Shown here: in pieces, positions 1 to 7,447 of the stretch | Layout of the letters: every line of letters starts with the position of its first letter | Numbering within the stretch: the first letter of the stretch is position 1 | Assembly: GCA_900755895.1 (NCBI GenBank) | Contig: CAAEIG010000044.1 | Span: 1-32,883, forward strand | Reading direction: 5' to 3' | DNA length: 32,883 bases | From: Clostridia bacterium | Lineage (GTDB): Bacteria > Bacillota > Clostridia > Oscillospirales > Acutalibacteraceae | Notes under the pieces: generated by a model | Databases searched by the model: none | What the model saw: the letters and a program-made list of their open reading frames with translations, nothing else | What the model was told of the DNA's origin: nothing | Position numbers and translations under genes: made by a program

Positions 1-286
1 CTGTGGTCAGAGGGGACACCACCGCGTCGGTGAGGATGTCCACCCGGCTGCGGCAGGCCCGGTCCAGTTCAAAGATGGTCAGCAGACCAAAGAGGATGGC
101 GCCGGCCACACCGCCGGCAATCGCGGGGTTTGCCAGATACATGGAGAGCATGGTGGTGGATGTGGCGCTCTTGTAGAGCACCAGCCCCAGCACCGGGGAG
201 AGGACCGTCAAAGCCATCATCAGCCAGGTCAGGCGGCTTTGCAGCAGCCGCTTCAGTTCCAGGGGAAAGAGCCGCATTGTCTTCAT
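1..286 (-). CDS. ABC-2 type permease, N-terminal part (truncated by window edge)
   Basis: Reading the minus strand from the ATG at 286 gives an open frame to the window edge: a short basic start (MKTMRLFPLELKRLLQSR), a hydrophobic segment (LTWLMMALTVLSPVLGLVLY), a loop, and a second hydrophobic segment (AIAGGVAGAILFGLLTIF). This is the layout of the membrane subunit of an ABC-2 exporter. Its ATG overlaps the stop of the ATPase gene by four bases (ATGA), so the two are translationally coupled and should form one transporter. The rest of the gene, and so its subfamily, is outside the window. The substrate cannot be told. Confidence 0.8.
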   Translation of the reverse strand, partial: MKTMRLFPLELKRLLQSRLTWLMMALTVLSPVLGLVLYKSATSTTMLSMYLANPAIAGGVAGAILFGLLTIFELDRACRSRVDILTDAVVSPLTT

Positions 287-1143
287 TGGTCCGCCTCCCT
301 GGAGATCAGATAGAGGTAGGCGTCCTCCAAAGAGGGCTCCTCCGCCTGGGCATAGGGCGGCAGCTTGTCCGCCACGGCCCGGCAGCGGATACCCTGGCTG
401 GTGTTCACCCGGGCGGTGATGTGCAGCCCCTGCTCCAGCGTCTCATCCTTCTCCCAAAAGACGCCCACATGGCCGGCAGCGGAGGCGATCAGCTGCTCCG
501 GCGTGCCAGTGAACAGGATGGTTCCGTGGTGGATGACCACGATCTGGTCGCACACCGACTGCACATCCTCGATGATGTGGGTGCTGAGCAGCACCAGCCG
601 CTCCTGGGCGGTGCGGGAAAATAGGTTCCGAAAGTGGATGCGCTCCTCCGGGTCCAGGCCCACCGTGGGCTCGTCAAAAATCAGGAAGGGCGGGTCCCCC
701 AACAGCGCCTGAGCGATGCCCACCCGCTGCCGCTGGCCGCCGGAGAGGGTGCGTATCTTGGCCTTGGCCTTCTCCTCCAGATTCACCGCCCGGATCACAT
801 CCCGGATGGCCGCCTGCGGGCTGCGCAGACCCTTGAGGGCGGCCATGTAGTCCAGAAACTGGGTGACGGTCAGCTCGTCGAAAAGGCCAAAGTCCTGAGG
901 CAGATAACCAAGGCTGGCCTTCAGCTTCCCCTCAACCTTGTTCAGCGGCGTCCCGTCCACCAGAATGTTCCCCTCAGTGGGCATCAGAGCTGCCACCAGC
1001 AGTTTCATCAGGGTGGACTTGCCCGCCCCGTTGGGGCCCAGCAGGCCAATGAGACTGGGGGATTTCAGGTCCAGGTTCAGCCCTTTCAGGGCCTGTTTTC
1101 CGCTGGGATAGGTCATACTGACGTTTTGGATCTTGAGTTCCAT
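283..1143 (-). CDS. ABC transporter ATP-binding protein
   Basis: About 286 residues. Single nucleotide-binding domain with Walker A GPNGAGKST, Q-loop region (YLPQDFGL), signature LSGGQRQR, Walker B FLIFDEPT and H-loop STHII, followed by a C-terminal extension of about 90 residues, as in ATPases that work with ABC-2 permeases. The frame stays open to 1191, but the start at 1143 (MELKIQNVSMTYPSG) fits the family and is preceded by AAAGGA. It should energise the permease encoded immediately downstream. Exported compound unknown; lipid, peptide or drug are all possible. Confidence 0.9.
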   Translation of the reverse strand: MELKIQNVSMTYPSGKQALKGLNLDLKSPSLIGLLGPNGAGKSTLMKLLVAALMPTEGNILVDGTPLNKVEGKLKASLGYLPQDFGLFDELTVTQFLDYMAALKGLRSPQAAIRDVIRAVNLEEKAKAKIRTLSGGQRQRVGIAQALLGDPPFLIFDEPTVGLDPEERIHFRNLFSRTAQERLVLLSTHIIEDVQSVCDQIVVIHHGTILFTGTPEQLIASAAGHVGVFWEKDETLEQGLHITARVNTSQGIRCRAVADKLPPYAQAEEPSLEDAYLYLISREADQ

Positions 1144-1235
1144 ATGATCTGATTCCTTTCTGCTTGGGATAAGGAAAGGATACCAGGGCAATATGGAGCG
1201 AAGATGGAGGAAATATGTGATTTGTGTGGAGAATG

Positions 1236-2474
1236 CTATCTGTTGTTTTCTAACTGGCTAAATATCATTTTGGAATATAAGGAAATTAAAAGTGCTGTAA
1301 CTGCGGCTCCAAGTAAAACTACCCATGTATGCGCAGCAAAAATGTCAAACAGAACACCATAAATCGCCTGTCCAATCGGTTGTCCGCACATCGCAATGGA
1401 AATCAGTGCCGCCATGATCTTACCGACTAATTGAGGCGGGGTCTGCGTCTGTACCAGTGTGTAAATCTGAACCATAAAGAGCGTAGAAGCACCCATAGCG
1501 GTGAAGCTCATCAGAGTGATTGCCCAATACGATACGATGGCGGGCATATTCAGGAAAAGGGAAATCCCCATAACCGCCACAGCAATGGAACAAACCAAAA
1601 GCAGTACATAGGAATTTTGGATTTTCAGCTTTTCCGATACGATTGCGGTTAAAATTCCGCCGCACAGACCGCCCAATGCCAACGCCCCCTGCGTGAAGCC
1701 GTACATGGTATCAGACATACCCAGCACCTGTGTAATCAGGATGGGGGTTCCCACAATCATCACCGCGCTCAAAACCAAATTGAAGATGGACACCAGAAAG
1801 ACCACCGAAAAGAAAATTGGCTTTTCTGTCTTTACAAACTGATAGCTTTCTTTCAAGTCCATTCCGACGACCTGAAACACGCCGACTTCACGCGGACGTT
1901 TCTCATGCGGGATACGGATAAAGATTTCCATGATGGCGGAGAAAGTAAAGCACGCCGCACTCAAAAGCAAAATCGGATAAATGCCCCAAAGGGTGAACAT
2001 CACGCCGCCGATCACCGGCCCCAACAGACCGGAAAGCGTATTGACCTGATTGATTACCGCATTTCCGGCCATCAGTTTCTCTTTCGCCACCAGAAGCGGA
2101 ACACTTGCCTGTACTGCCGGCTGATATGTGCCGGAAATACCATAGAGCAACATCAAGACAACGATAAAAAGAGGAACTGTTGGGATCTTCCCCAGCGAAA
2201 AGTAAAACAGCATGATGATGGCCGCCGTAGAGAAGTCCAGCCCTACCATAATGTTACGCTTGTTCACACGGTCAGCCAGTACGCCGCCGACCATAGAAAG
2301 AATGACCATCGGAGCAAAGGAGCAGGCGGTCACAACGCCAAACAACGTAGATGAACCTGTTTCCCGCAGTAGATACAGCGGCAAGGCAAATCGTAAGATG
2401 GCATTGCCGAAGAGGGAAATAATCTGGCCGATCACGACGAGAGTGAAATCCCGCCTGAAAAGTTTTGTCTGCAT
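1236..2474 (-). CDS. MFS transporter, drug or siderophore efflux type
   Basis: 412 residues, about 12 hydrophobic segments, starting MQTKLFRRDFTLVVIGQ. The loop after the second helix carries the MFS signature region GGVLADRVNKRN. The overall pattern (FGNAILRFALPLYLL near the start, GLLGPVIGGVMF in helix 5) resembles the MFS_3 group of macrolide and enterobactin-type exporters. The start is supported by GGAGG seven bases upstream. A TetR gene lies just upstream on the same strand and a perfect palindrome stands in the gap, so the exporter is probably induced by a toxic ligand of that regulator. This block is more AT-rich than the ABC genes further right, which may mean acquisition by transfer. 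Confidence 0.88.
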   Translation of the reverse strand: MQTKLFRRDFTLVVIGQIISLFGNAILRFALPLYLLRETGSSTLFGVVTACSFAPMVILSMVGGVLADRVNKRNIMVGLDFSTAAIIMLFYFSLGKIPTVPLFIVVLMLLYGISGTYQPAVQASVPLLVAKEKLMAGNAVINQVNTLSGLLGPVIGGVMFTLWGIYPILLLSAACFTFSAIMEIFIRIPHEKRPREVGVFQVVGMDLKESYQFVKTEKPIFFSVVFLVSIFNLVLSAVMIVGTPILITQVLGMSDTMYGFTQGALALGGLCGGILTAIVSEKLKIQNSYVLLLVCSIAVAVMGISLFLNMPAIVSYWAITLMSFTAMGASTLFMVQIYTLVQTQTPPQLVGKIMAALISIAMCGQPIGQAIYGVLFDIFAAHTWVVLLGAAVTALLISLYSKMIFSQLENNR

Positions 2475-2499
2475 AAACTACCTCCATAATCTATTTATT

Positions 2500-2516
2500 A
2501 AACCGACCGTCGGTTT
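2500..2516. promoter_or_regulatory. TetR operator in front of the MFS gene
   Basis: AAACCGACCGTCGGTTT is a perfect 17-bp palindrome (8-1-8). It lies between the TetR stop and the MFS ribosome binding site, and the same ACCGACnGTC core recurs at the TetR promoter. The natural reading is that the TetR protein controls the exporter here. Confidence 0.7.
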
Positions 2517-2527
2517 GATATATGGCT

Positions 2528-2560
2528 AAAATAAACTGCTCATTGAGAGCAGCTCATTTT
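2528..2560 (-). terminator. Hairpin after the TetR gene
   Basis: On the minus strand two 14-base arms (2547-2560 and 2528-2541) pair completely if two G-U pairs are allowed, around a five-base loop. The 3' arm is itself U-rich (UUUAUUUU). It starts six bases after the TetR stop codon, so it probably ends that transcript and separates it from the MFS gene. Confidence 0.5.
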
Positions 2561-2566
2561 AGGGAG

Positions 2567-3217
2567 TCAAGCCGTGTGCTGAGACTTGCAGTAGCTAATA
2601 TAGCCCTTTATCATTTCGTCGTCCAAAAACTGATTGATACCAACGCCTTGTAACAGGTCATTGAATGTTTCGCAACGATTACGCATTCCCGCTTCATCCG
2701 TCATACTAACCAGCGGATTGAGCCATACATTGGACAAGACCATGATGGCCTCTGCCAGCTCACGGGGATTTGTCGCCTGAATAGAACCATCGTCCATCCC
2801 CTGCTGCAAGATCGGCTGGATGAACTTTGGAGCAACAATCTGATAGAGCTGGGCAATCTGCATTGCCAAAAAGCGCGGATTATCCAATAGGCAGGGCGTA
2901 ACGGTCAGCATTAGGCTCTGGTTAGAGTTAAACAAAGCGGCCTTAAAAATCGCCCGCAGCTTTTCCAATCCATTTAAGGATGGATCGTCTCGCACTTTTG
3001 CCAAGGCAGTCGTGTTTTCATCCCCGATGCGGTGAAAAATCGCCTCGAAGATTTCTTCTTTGGACGAGAAATGATGGTAGATCGCACCTTTTGAAAGATT
3101 CGTTTCGTTGATGATGTCCTGCAAAGATGTTGCGTCATATCCTTTTTCAACAAACAGATGGGTGGCAACATCCAAAATCAGCTTCACGGTTTCCTCCGGG
3201 TATTTGTTTCTTGCCAT
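2567..3217 (-). CDS. TetR family transcriptional repressor
   Basis: 216 residues from the ATG at 3217 (MARNKYPEETVKLILDVATH), preceded by TAAGGAGG. The N-terminal helix-turn-helix is typical: TSLQDIINETNLSKGAIYHHF at about residues 31-51, followed by the SKEEIFEAIF helix. The remainder is a ligand-binding domain of no obvious class. The longer open frame to 3319 would run across the promoter and operator and is unlikely. It has a near-consensus promoter with an operator over the start point and a second operator before the MFS gene, so it should repress both itself and the exporter. Confidence 0.9.
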   Translation of the reverse strand: MARNKYPEETVKLILDVATHLFVEKGYDATSLQDIINETNLSKGAIYHHFSSKEEIFEAIFHRIGDENTTALAKVRDDPSLNGLEKLRAIFKAALFNSNQSLMLTVTPCLLDNPRFLAMQIAQLYQIVAPKFIQPILQQGMDDGSIQATNPRELAEAIMVLSNVWLNPLVSMTDEAGMRNRCETFNDLLQGVGINQFLDDEMIKGYISYCKSQHTA

Positions 3218-3230
3218 CCCGCGCCTCCTT

Positions 3231-3247
3231 ACAAACCGACGGTCTGT
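3231..3247. promoter_or_regulatory. TetR operator at its own promoter
   Basis: ACAAACCG-A-CGGTCTGT is an 8-1-8 palindrome with one mismatch, sharing the ACCGAC/GGT core of the palindrome at 2500-2516. It covers the expected transcription start of the TetR gene, as in autorepression. Confidence 0.65.
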
Positions 3248-3251
3248 ATAT

Positions 3252-3280
3252 AATATAACAGAGGTCACCAACTTTGTCAA
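3252..3280 (-). promoter_or_regulatory. Sigma-A promoter of the TetR gene
   Basis: On the minus strand: -35 TTGACA (3275-3280), 17-base spacer, -10 TATATT (3252-3257). This is nearly consensus, and the operator follows directly downstream. Confidence 0.8.
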
Positions 3281-3435
3281 CTCACAAAATGTTTGTAAGA
3301 TGACAAGAACTGTAAGCATTTAACAATATCAGAGATAAGCATAATAGCAAAGTAAAGCCTAATTCGATTCTATCCACCTGACTGTGCAGCAGTTCCTTCA
3401 GCCAGCCAACCAACAATGAATTGCCGGAACTTTTT

Positions 3436-3675
3436 CTATGGTGCAATAGGAGTCGGATTCCCGGCAGGATGTCCAGATCCAGCTGTAATAGAAATAACGA
3501 TGACAAAGACAAAGTAAAGCGCGAGAATGATCAGCAAAACGCCTAAAAGGCCTTTTTCCTTCGTGGAGAGGTTCTTTCTCTTCCAAATCAACACAACCAG
3601 AAGCAAAATAAATGCAACGCCTGCAACACCGAGAGTAATGTAATTTAGCAAGATGTTCAGCACAAATTCCATCAT
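3436..3675 (-). CDS. Small two-helix membrane protein of unknown function
   Basis: About 79 residues, MMEFVLNILLNYITLGVAGV onward, with two hydrophobic helices separated by a short basic loop (WKRKNLSTKEKG) and a Pro-rich tail ending PAGNPTPIAP. AGGAGG lies eight bases before the ATG at 3675; a GTG at 3678 is the alternative start. It follows the zinc-ribbon membrane protein gene by 51 bases on the same strand and is probably the last gene of the sigma-factor operon. I do not recognise a family. Confidence 0.65.
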   Translation of the reverse strand: MMEFVLNILLNYITLGVAGVAFILLLVVLIWKRKNLSTKEKGLLGVLLIILALYFVFVIVISITAGSGHPAGNPTPIAP

Positions 3676-3726
3676 CACAGTGACCTCCTTTTTAGTTGAC
3701 CAGATTCCGCCGCGTTGGGGAAATCC

Positions 3727-5034
3727 TCATTCAAAGAGGGACTCCAATTCGTGATAGACTGTTTCATCAATTTGGCGGAAAATCCGACCATTATCCGGAC
3801 GGTCATCAATCAAGTAGTAGCTGCCGTCCTGCTCAAACACCAGGCAGGTAATCATATCTGCGTGACTGAGCAGCTCATCATGTGTCTGATACTCAATGCG
3901 GATCTCAAAACCGTCCTTGAAATCATAACCGCCACTGCCGTCCGGGTTCCCATAGATGTCATGTTCCAGGTCGAGATATGGCGCGCTGTCGATGCCCACC
4001 AGGATATCAAAAGCCAAGTCATCATTTTGGATCTCAACGGATCCTACATTGGAATTTCCAACAATATGGACCACCGAAATCCGTTCTGGCATAAAGAAGT
4101 CCGCGGCCCCAGGCTCAAGCTCGTCATACTGGGGGACAATGTAGTACACGGTGGGGTTGAAGTCCACGGTATCCACATTGCAAGGAATCCGCTCACCGCC
4201 CAATGTGATTTTCAGATTCGGCACATTTTCCGCAGAGGACATGATGTTGAACAGTGTGCCGTCGTTTCCGGTGGGCTCCAGTTCAAGTTTCAGCGTCGTT
4301 CCAAAAATGCTGGTGGACTGGCCAAAACCGGAATGAGAAGAATCTCCACCTCCCGGAACATAGACGAGGAAGTAGTACTCTGTATTGCTGCCGTTGTAGT
4401 AATCATAGCGCAGGGCATGTGCACCACGAGTTTCTTCCTGGTTTAGGCCATCCAGCCATTCCTGCACCTTTTCTGCAGTTTCCTCTTGTGACAACGCCTC
4501 CATCTCAGCGTAATACTCGTCTCTGCTCAGTTCCTGGACGCTTGCAGACCCCGTATATGACATACTGGTAAGGCCTAAAATCAAAAGAACGATCAAAGAG
4601 GTTGGTACAAGGATTATAATTGCAAGCACCTTCCACCCAGTTCGATCCTTGGGGCGTACCGGAACCTGAATGTCCGTCTGGATTTCCGGAAGTGGAGTGG
4701 TACATAGAGGGCAGACCTTCCAATCCGACTCCACCGGTGCCTTGCAGTTTGGACAGGATGGACGGAGTTTGGCGCCGCACTTGGGGCATACCGTGAAGGA
4801 CTCTTTTACTGGTGTTCCGCACTGCGGGCATCTGAGATTGGCGTAGTTCCCACGAACCAGAAAGTAGATGATGAGGCCAATGAAAGCAGGCACCAGCGCG
4901 GCGACGAAGGCCCATAGAAGCGCATTCATGTCACGCTGCCGGGCATCACGATAGACAAAAAAGCCGACAATGAATGGCAATATGATAATGAGGGCCAGTA
5001 CAATCATTGCAGGAATGGTCATAATAGTGCTCAT
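3727..5034 (-). CDS. Membrane protein with double zinc ribbon and large C-terminal domain
   Basis: 435 residues. Two N-terminal hydrophobic segments (about 7-27 and 41-60), then two zinc ribbons with cysteines at 69, 72, 83, 86, 94, 97, 108 and 111 (CPQC...CPKC, CPNC...CPLC), a third hydrophobic segment (about 136-158), then about 275 residues of soluble domain rich in acidic and aromatic residues. The N-terminus resembles the short PLDc_N-like membrane module. The gene overlaps its upstream neighbour by four bases (ATGA), and that neighbour overlaps an ECF sigma gene. A role in sensing or restraining the sigma factor is possible by position only; no known anti-sigma domain is visible. Confidence 0.8.
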   Translation of the reverse strand: MSTIMTIPAMIVLALIIILPFIVGFFVYRDARQRDMNALLWAFVAALVPAFIGLIIYFLVRGNYANLRCPQCGTPVKESFTVCPKCGAKLRPSCPNCKAPVESDWKVCPLCTTPLPEIQTDIQVPVRPKDRTGWKVLAIIILVPTSLIVLLILGLTSMSYTGSASVQELSRDEYYAEMEALSQEETAEKVQEWLDGLNQEETRGAHALRYDYYNGSNTEYYFLVYVPGGGDSSHSGFGQSTSIFGTTLKLELEPTGNDGTLFNIMSSAENVPNLKITLGGERIPCNVDTVDFNPTVYYIVPQYDELEPGAADFFMPERISVVHIVGNSNVGSVEIQNDDLAFDILVGIDSAPYLDLEHDIYGNPDGSGGYDFKDGFEIRIEYQTHDELLSHADMITCLVFEQDGSYYLIDDRPDNGRIFRQIDETVYHELESLFE

Positions 5035-5306
5035 GCTGTCCTGCCTCCTTTATGGGAATATATGACGGCGATCACGCCCCCTGCAGTTGCCGCAAGGATG
5101 GTATATCCAAAGCAAAGCAATGTGAGAGAGGGATACCAGTCGATTGCTGAATAACCCAATAAGACTGACGCGATAAGAAGTAGGAAACCTCCCAGAACTG
5201 CCAGAGTGGTTTGCAGTCTAAGTTTACGGCGCTCCAGTTCCGCCCGGAGCATTTTTTCATTGAGACCCGGAGGCGTGCGCCGTCCAAAATCATAGATCTG
5301 TTTCAT
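5031..5306 (-). CDS. Small membrane protein co-transcribed with ECF sigma factor
   Basis: 91 residues from the ATG at 5306 (MKQIYDFGRRTPPGLNEKML), which has GGAGG nine bases upstream. A soluble, charged N-terminal part of about 40 residues (AELERRKLRLQ) is followed by two hydrophobic helices (LAVLGGFLLLIASVLLGYSA and LLCFGYTILAATAGGVIAVI). It overlaps the sigma gene by 17 bases and the zinc-ribbon gene by four. Small cytoplasmic-plus-membrane proteins encoded next to ECF sigma factors are often anti-sigma factors, but no zinc-binding HxxxCxxC motif is present, so this is only a positional guess. Confidence 0.75.
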   Translation of the reverse strand: MKQIYDFGRRTPPGLNEKMLRAELERRKLRLQTTLAVLGGFLLLIASVLLGYSAIDWYPSLTLLCFGYTILAATAGGVIAVIYSHKGGRTA

Positions 5307-5799
5307 TCCCAAGCGCCTCCTTGAGTAATTTTCGGGCTTTGCCCAGACGCGATTTGACGGTTCCATTTGGAATTCCCAGTATCTGTGCGGTTGCTGCTAT
5401 ATCCATATCGTCGAAATAATAGAGGATTACAGCCAGTCTATACTTTTCGGGCAGGTGGTCTATTGCCTCATATAGAGGCCTATAATCCACCTTTTCCGGA
5501 GCAGGTATAGAACAGAGCAAGAAATCTTTCTCTTCGTTGGTACGGAAATGAAGAATGGGGCTTTTGGAAAGACGCCGCAGAGCATTCCGGTACAGGTTGA
5601 CGCAGATCTTGGTGAGCCAAGGCTCAAAATCCCGGCTGGTATCATAACGGGAAATATTTTTGACCACTTGAAGCCAAGTGTCCTGGTAAAGATCATCTGC
5701 CTCTATCGTATTGGCGCAGAGGGTCAGACACAGGCCATAGAGGCGTTTTCCGTATTGGTGGATGTACTGGTCGATCACACACCCTGCACCCCCCTTCAT
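5290..5799 (-). CDS. RNA polymerase ECF-type sigma factor
   Basis: 169 residues. Region 2 is seen in NTIEADDLYQDTWLQVVKNI (the -10-binding and core-binding segment). Region 4 is seen in LPEKYRLAVILYYFDDMDIA and IPNGTVKSRLGKARKLLKEA, the helix-turn-helix that reads the -35 element. Length and lack of region 3 fit the ECF group. The frame begins with ATG at 5799, but GTG at 5778 (VIDQYIHQYGKR) has the run AAGGGGGG ten bases before it and may be the real start. It heads an operon with three membrane protein genes. TGAACC at 5826-5831 (minus) is a possible ECF-type -35 element for autoregulation. Confidence 0.9.
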   Translation of the reverse strand: MKGGAGCVIDQYIHQYGKRLYGLCLTLCANTIEADDLYQDTWLQVVKNISRYDTSRDFEPWLTKICVNLYRNALRRLSKSPILHFRTNEEKDFLLCSIPAPEKVDYRPLYEAIDHLPEKYRLAVILYYFDDMDIAATAQILGIPNGTVKSRLGKARKLLKEALGNETDL

Positions 5800-5861
5800 C
5801 TACATATACAATCAAATCGCAAATTGGTTCATTCGATTTTGCCTAAGAAATGAAAAGAATC

Positions 5862-5892
5862 GAGGGGCAAGTCCAAGTTGGCCTTGCCCCTC
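5862..5892 (-). terminator. Terminator after the acetyltransferase gene
   Basis: Ten-base perfect stem, GAGGGGCAAG (5862-5871) and CTTGCCCCTC (5883-5892), with an 11-base loop, followed on the minus strand by the pyrimidine-rich ATTCTTTTCATTT. It lies between the acetyltransferase stop and the sigma-factor gene. Confidence 0.7.
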
Positions 5893-5955
5893 TCCCCACG
5901 CGATGTGTATATTAGTTCATCTGGAAATTATTTCTCAATCTATTCATCACTTGCC

Positions 5956-6609
5956 TCAGTCTGCGGGGCTGCCCGCGGTCAAGTGGTCTATCAACTCCTG
6001 CACATCCGCAAAGAACCTGGACAGGTGGAAACCGTCCGCCACTGCATGGTGGATATTCATTGTCAGCGGCATGACCAATTTATCGCCCTCCGCCTCGTAC
6101 TTTCCCCAAGTGACCACCGGGGCCAGAAAGTCCCCCTGGTCAAACACATGGACATCGAAATGGCGGTAACGTACCCAGGGCAGGCAGGATACGTCAAAGT
6201 GGTTGGCTGGCTGGCCCTCCACTACAGCCCGGAGATCCCGGTATTTCTCCCGATCCTCCAGAAAGCGAGTGTGAAATTCTGCCAGATCCCTTTCATAGGG
6301 TGTGACCAGCTTGGTGAAGTTTCCGTCCTCCGGGTGGAAGTGAGCGTAGCTGGGAGAGATAAAGTCCCAGCGGATCAGGTTTCCATCTGCATCCCAGCCA
6401 AACTTGAACTCCTCATGGGAATTGATCACCCGCGACACCACCCAGATCATGGCTGGATAGAACTTCATGTTGTTCTTTTTCACAAACTGAACCAGCGGCG
6501 TCACATTCATATCCACCGTCAGGCTCATGACAACCCGCATGTGATCCATGTAGAACCGGAACAGATCACCCCTTGGCCAAGTGCTGAAATCAACCATTTT
6601 GTAATTCAT
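5956..6609 (-). CDS. cat: Chloramphenicol acetyltransferase (CatA-like)
   Basis: 217 residues, the usual CAT length. The catalytic signature HHAVADGFH is present near the C-terminus; its second His is the general base that activates the chloramphenicol hydroxyl for acetyl-CoA attack. The N-terminus MNYKMVDFSTWPRGDLFRFY matches the family start, and other family features are visible (YPAMIWVVSRVIN, FDVSCLPWVRYRHFD). I chose ATG 6609 because AAAGGAG precedes it by seven bases; in-frame starts at 6627 or 6696 would add unusual residues. The 5' leader carries a 12-codon ORF and mutually exclusive pairings over the ribosome binding site, suggesting antibiotic-inducible translation. Cytoplasmic trimer by family knowledge. 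Confidence 0.92.
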   Translation of the reverse strand: MNYKMVDFSTWPRGDLFRFYMDHMRVVMSLTVDMNVTPLVQFVKKNNMKFYPAMIWVVSRVINSHEEFKFGWDADGNLIRWDFISPSYAHFHPEDGNFTKLVTPYERDLAEFHTRFLEDREKYRDLRAVVEGQPANHFDVSCLPWVRYRHFDVHVFDQGDFLAPVVTWGKYEAEGDKLVMPLTMNIHHAVADGFHLSRFFADVQELIDHLTAGSPAD

Positions 6610-6618
6610 CTCAATACT

Positions 6619-6712
6619 CCTTTGCATGATTATTTCTTTTCCACCATGCAAGGCCATTGGGATGGCTAACATTTTGCTCCATACAAGTCCATCCAAGTCA
6701 AGCCTTGCATGG
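6619..6712 (-). promoter_or_regulatory. Possible translational attenuator in the cat leader
   Basis: Three RNA segments (minus strand) can pair in two exclusive ways. Segment 1 CCATGCAAGGC (6702-6712) is the exact complement of segment 2 GCCTTGCATGG (6644-6654). Segment 2 can instead pair through CCTTGCATG with segment 3 CATGCAAAGG (6619-6628), nine pairs with one bulge, which covers the cat ribosome binding site. Segment 1 overlaps codons 8-12 of a leader ORF, so ribosome position on the leader would decide which pairing forms. Inferred from sequence only. Confidence 0.5.
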
Positions 6713-6736
6713 AGCTACATCAAGGCCGCGCTTCAT
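6698..6736 (-). CDS. Putative cat leader peptide, 12 codons
   Basis: ATG at 6736 opens a 12-codon frame MKRGLDVAPCKA ending in TGA at 6698-6700. It has a strong ribosome binding site, GGAGG eight bases upstream. Its last codons overlap the first arm of the inverted repeat described for the cat leader. Inducible cat genes of Gram-positive bacteria are known to use short leader peptides of about this size, but this peptide does not match any that I remember. A second overlapping frame of 23 codons (MEQNVSHPNG...) ends just before the cat start and has a weaker ribosome binding site. Confidence 0.45.
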   Translation of the reverse strand: MKRGLDVAPCKA

Positions 6737-6796
6737 CCGCCTCACCTCCCGAATGATGTTTATATTCTGCCGCAGCCGCAAGCGCCCGCGATACAG

Positions 6797-7426
6797 TCAA
6801 AGATGCCGTGCGTAAAAGTCGTTCAGCCGCTCCGCCAATACTTTGGGGGACTCTTCATTCACCACATGGCCGGTGTTTTCCAGCACCTGCAATTCCGCGT
6901 TCGGAATGTGCTGGGCCAGGAACTGGGCCGATTTCAGGTTCGCGCTGTCCTTCTCCCCGCAGAGGATCAGGGTGGGACAGCGGATCCCCCCCACCCGGCC
7001 GCTGAAGTCCAGATCCTTCATGGAGTTTCCCAGAGCAAAGGTGTTCTTCTTGTCAAAGGCCATAGACGTGAACGTGGACTTGGGCAGAAGGCGGAACACC
7101 ACGTTCTGAAGGGCAAAGGCCCCCTTGGGCACCTTGTGGGGCGTACCGATCAGCACCAGGGTCTTGATATTCTCTGGATGCTCCAGCGCATAGTCCAGAG
7201 CCAGGATGCCGCCCAGGGAGAGGCCGCACAGGTGAACCGGCCCGCCAACTTGGGCACAGTACGCCTCAAAGGCAATACGGAGGTTGGGATAACTGGCCTC
7301 CCGCCCGTCCAGAATAGCGGACAACTCCGGGCAGAAGGTGTCCTCCGGGTGATTTAGATAAGCGATGGCCTCTTTCCAACTGGCCGCCTTATGGCCGGAA
7401 CCGTGAACTAAAATCGTCTTTTCCAT
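6797..7426 (-). CDS. Alpha/beta hydrolase
   Basis: 209 residues. Oxyanion-side HGSGHK near the N-terminus, nucleophile elbow GLSLGG (Ser) at about residue 73, acid in CGEKDSANL, and catalytic His in ENTGHVVNEES form the expected triad of the fold. The short length and small cap region fit minimal esterase/lipase-like hydrolases. AAGGGA lies directly before the first ATG (7432) and six bases before the second (7426, MEKTILVHG), so I prefer the second. It sits between a lipoprotein gene (21 bases upstream) and cat on the same strand. Substrate unknown. Confidence 0.87.
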   Translation of the reverse strand: MEKTILVHGSGHKAASWKEAIAYLNHPEDTFCPELSAILDGREASYPNLRIAFEAYCAQVGGPVHLCGLSLGGILALDYALEHPENIKTLVLIGTPHKVPKGAFALQNVVFRLLPKSTFTSMAFDKKNTFALGNSMKDLDFSGRVGGIRCPTLILCGEKDSANLKSAQFLAQHIPNAELQVLENTGHVVNEESPKVLAERLNDFYARHL

Positions 7427-7447
7427 CGGCATTCCCTTAATTCCCGG

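Noticed and set aside
3218..3319. N-terminal extension of TetR gene 1 to 3319
   Set aside because: It would run across a near-consensus promoter and operator; the start at 3217 has a strong ribosome binding site and fits the family.
6664..6670. GTTAGCC half site in the cat leader as a fifth metal-regulator box
   Set aside because: Only one half of the dyad is present; no CTAAC at the right distance.
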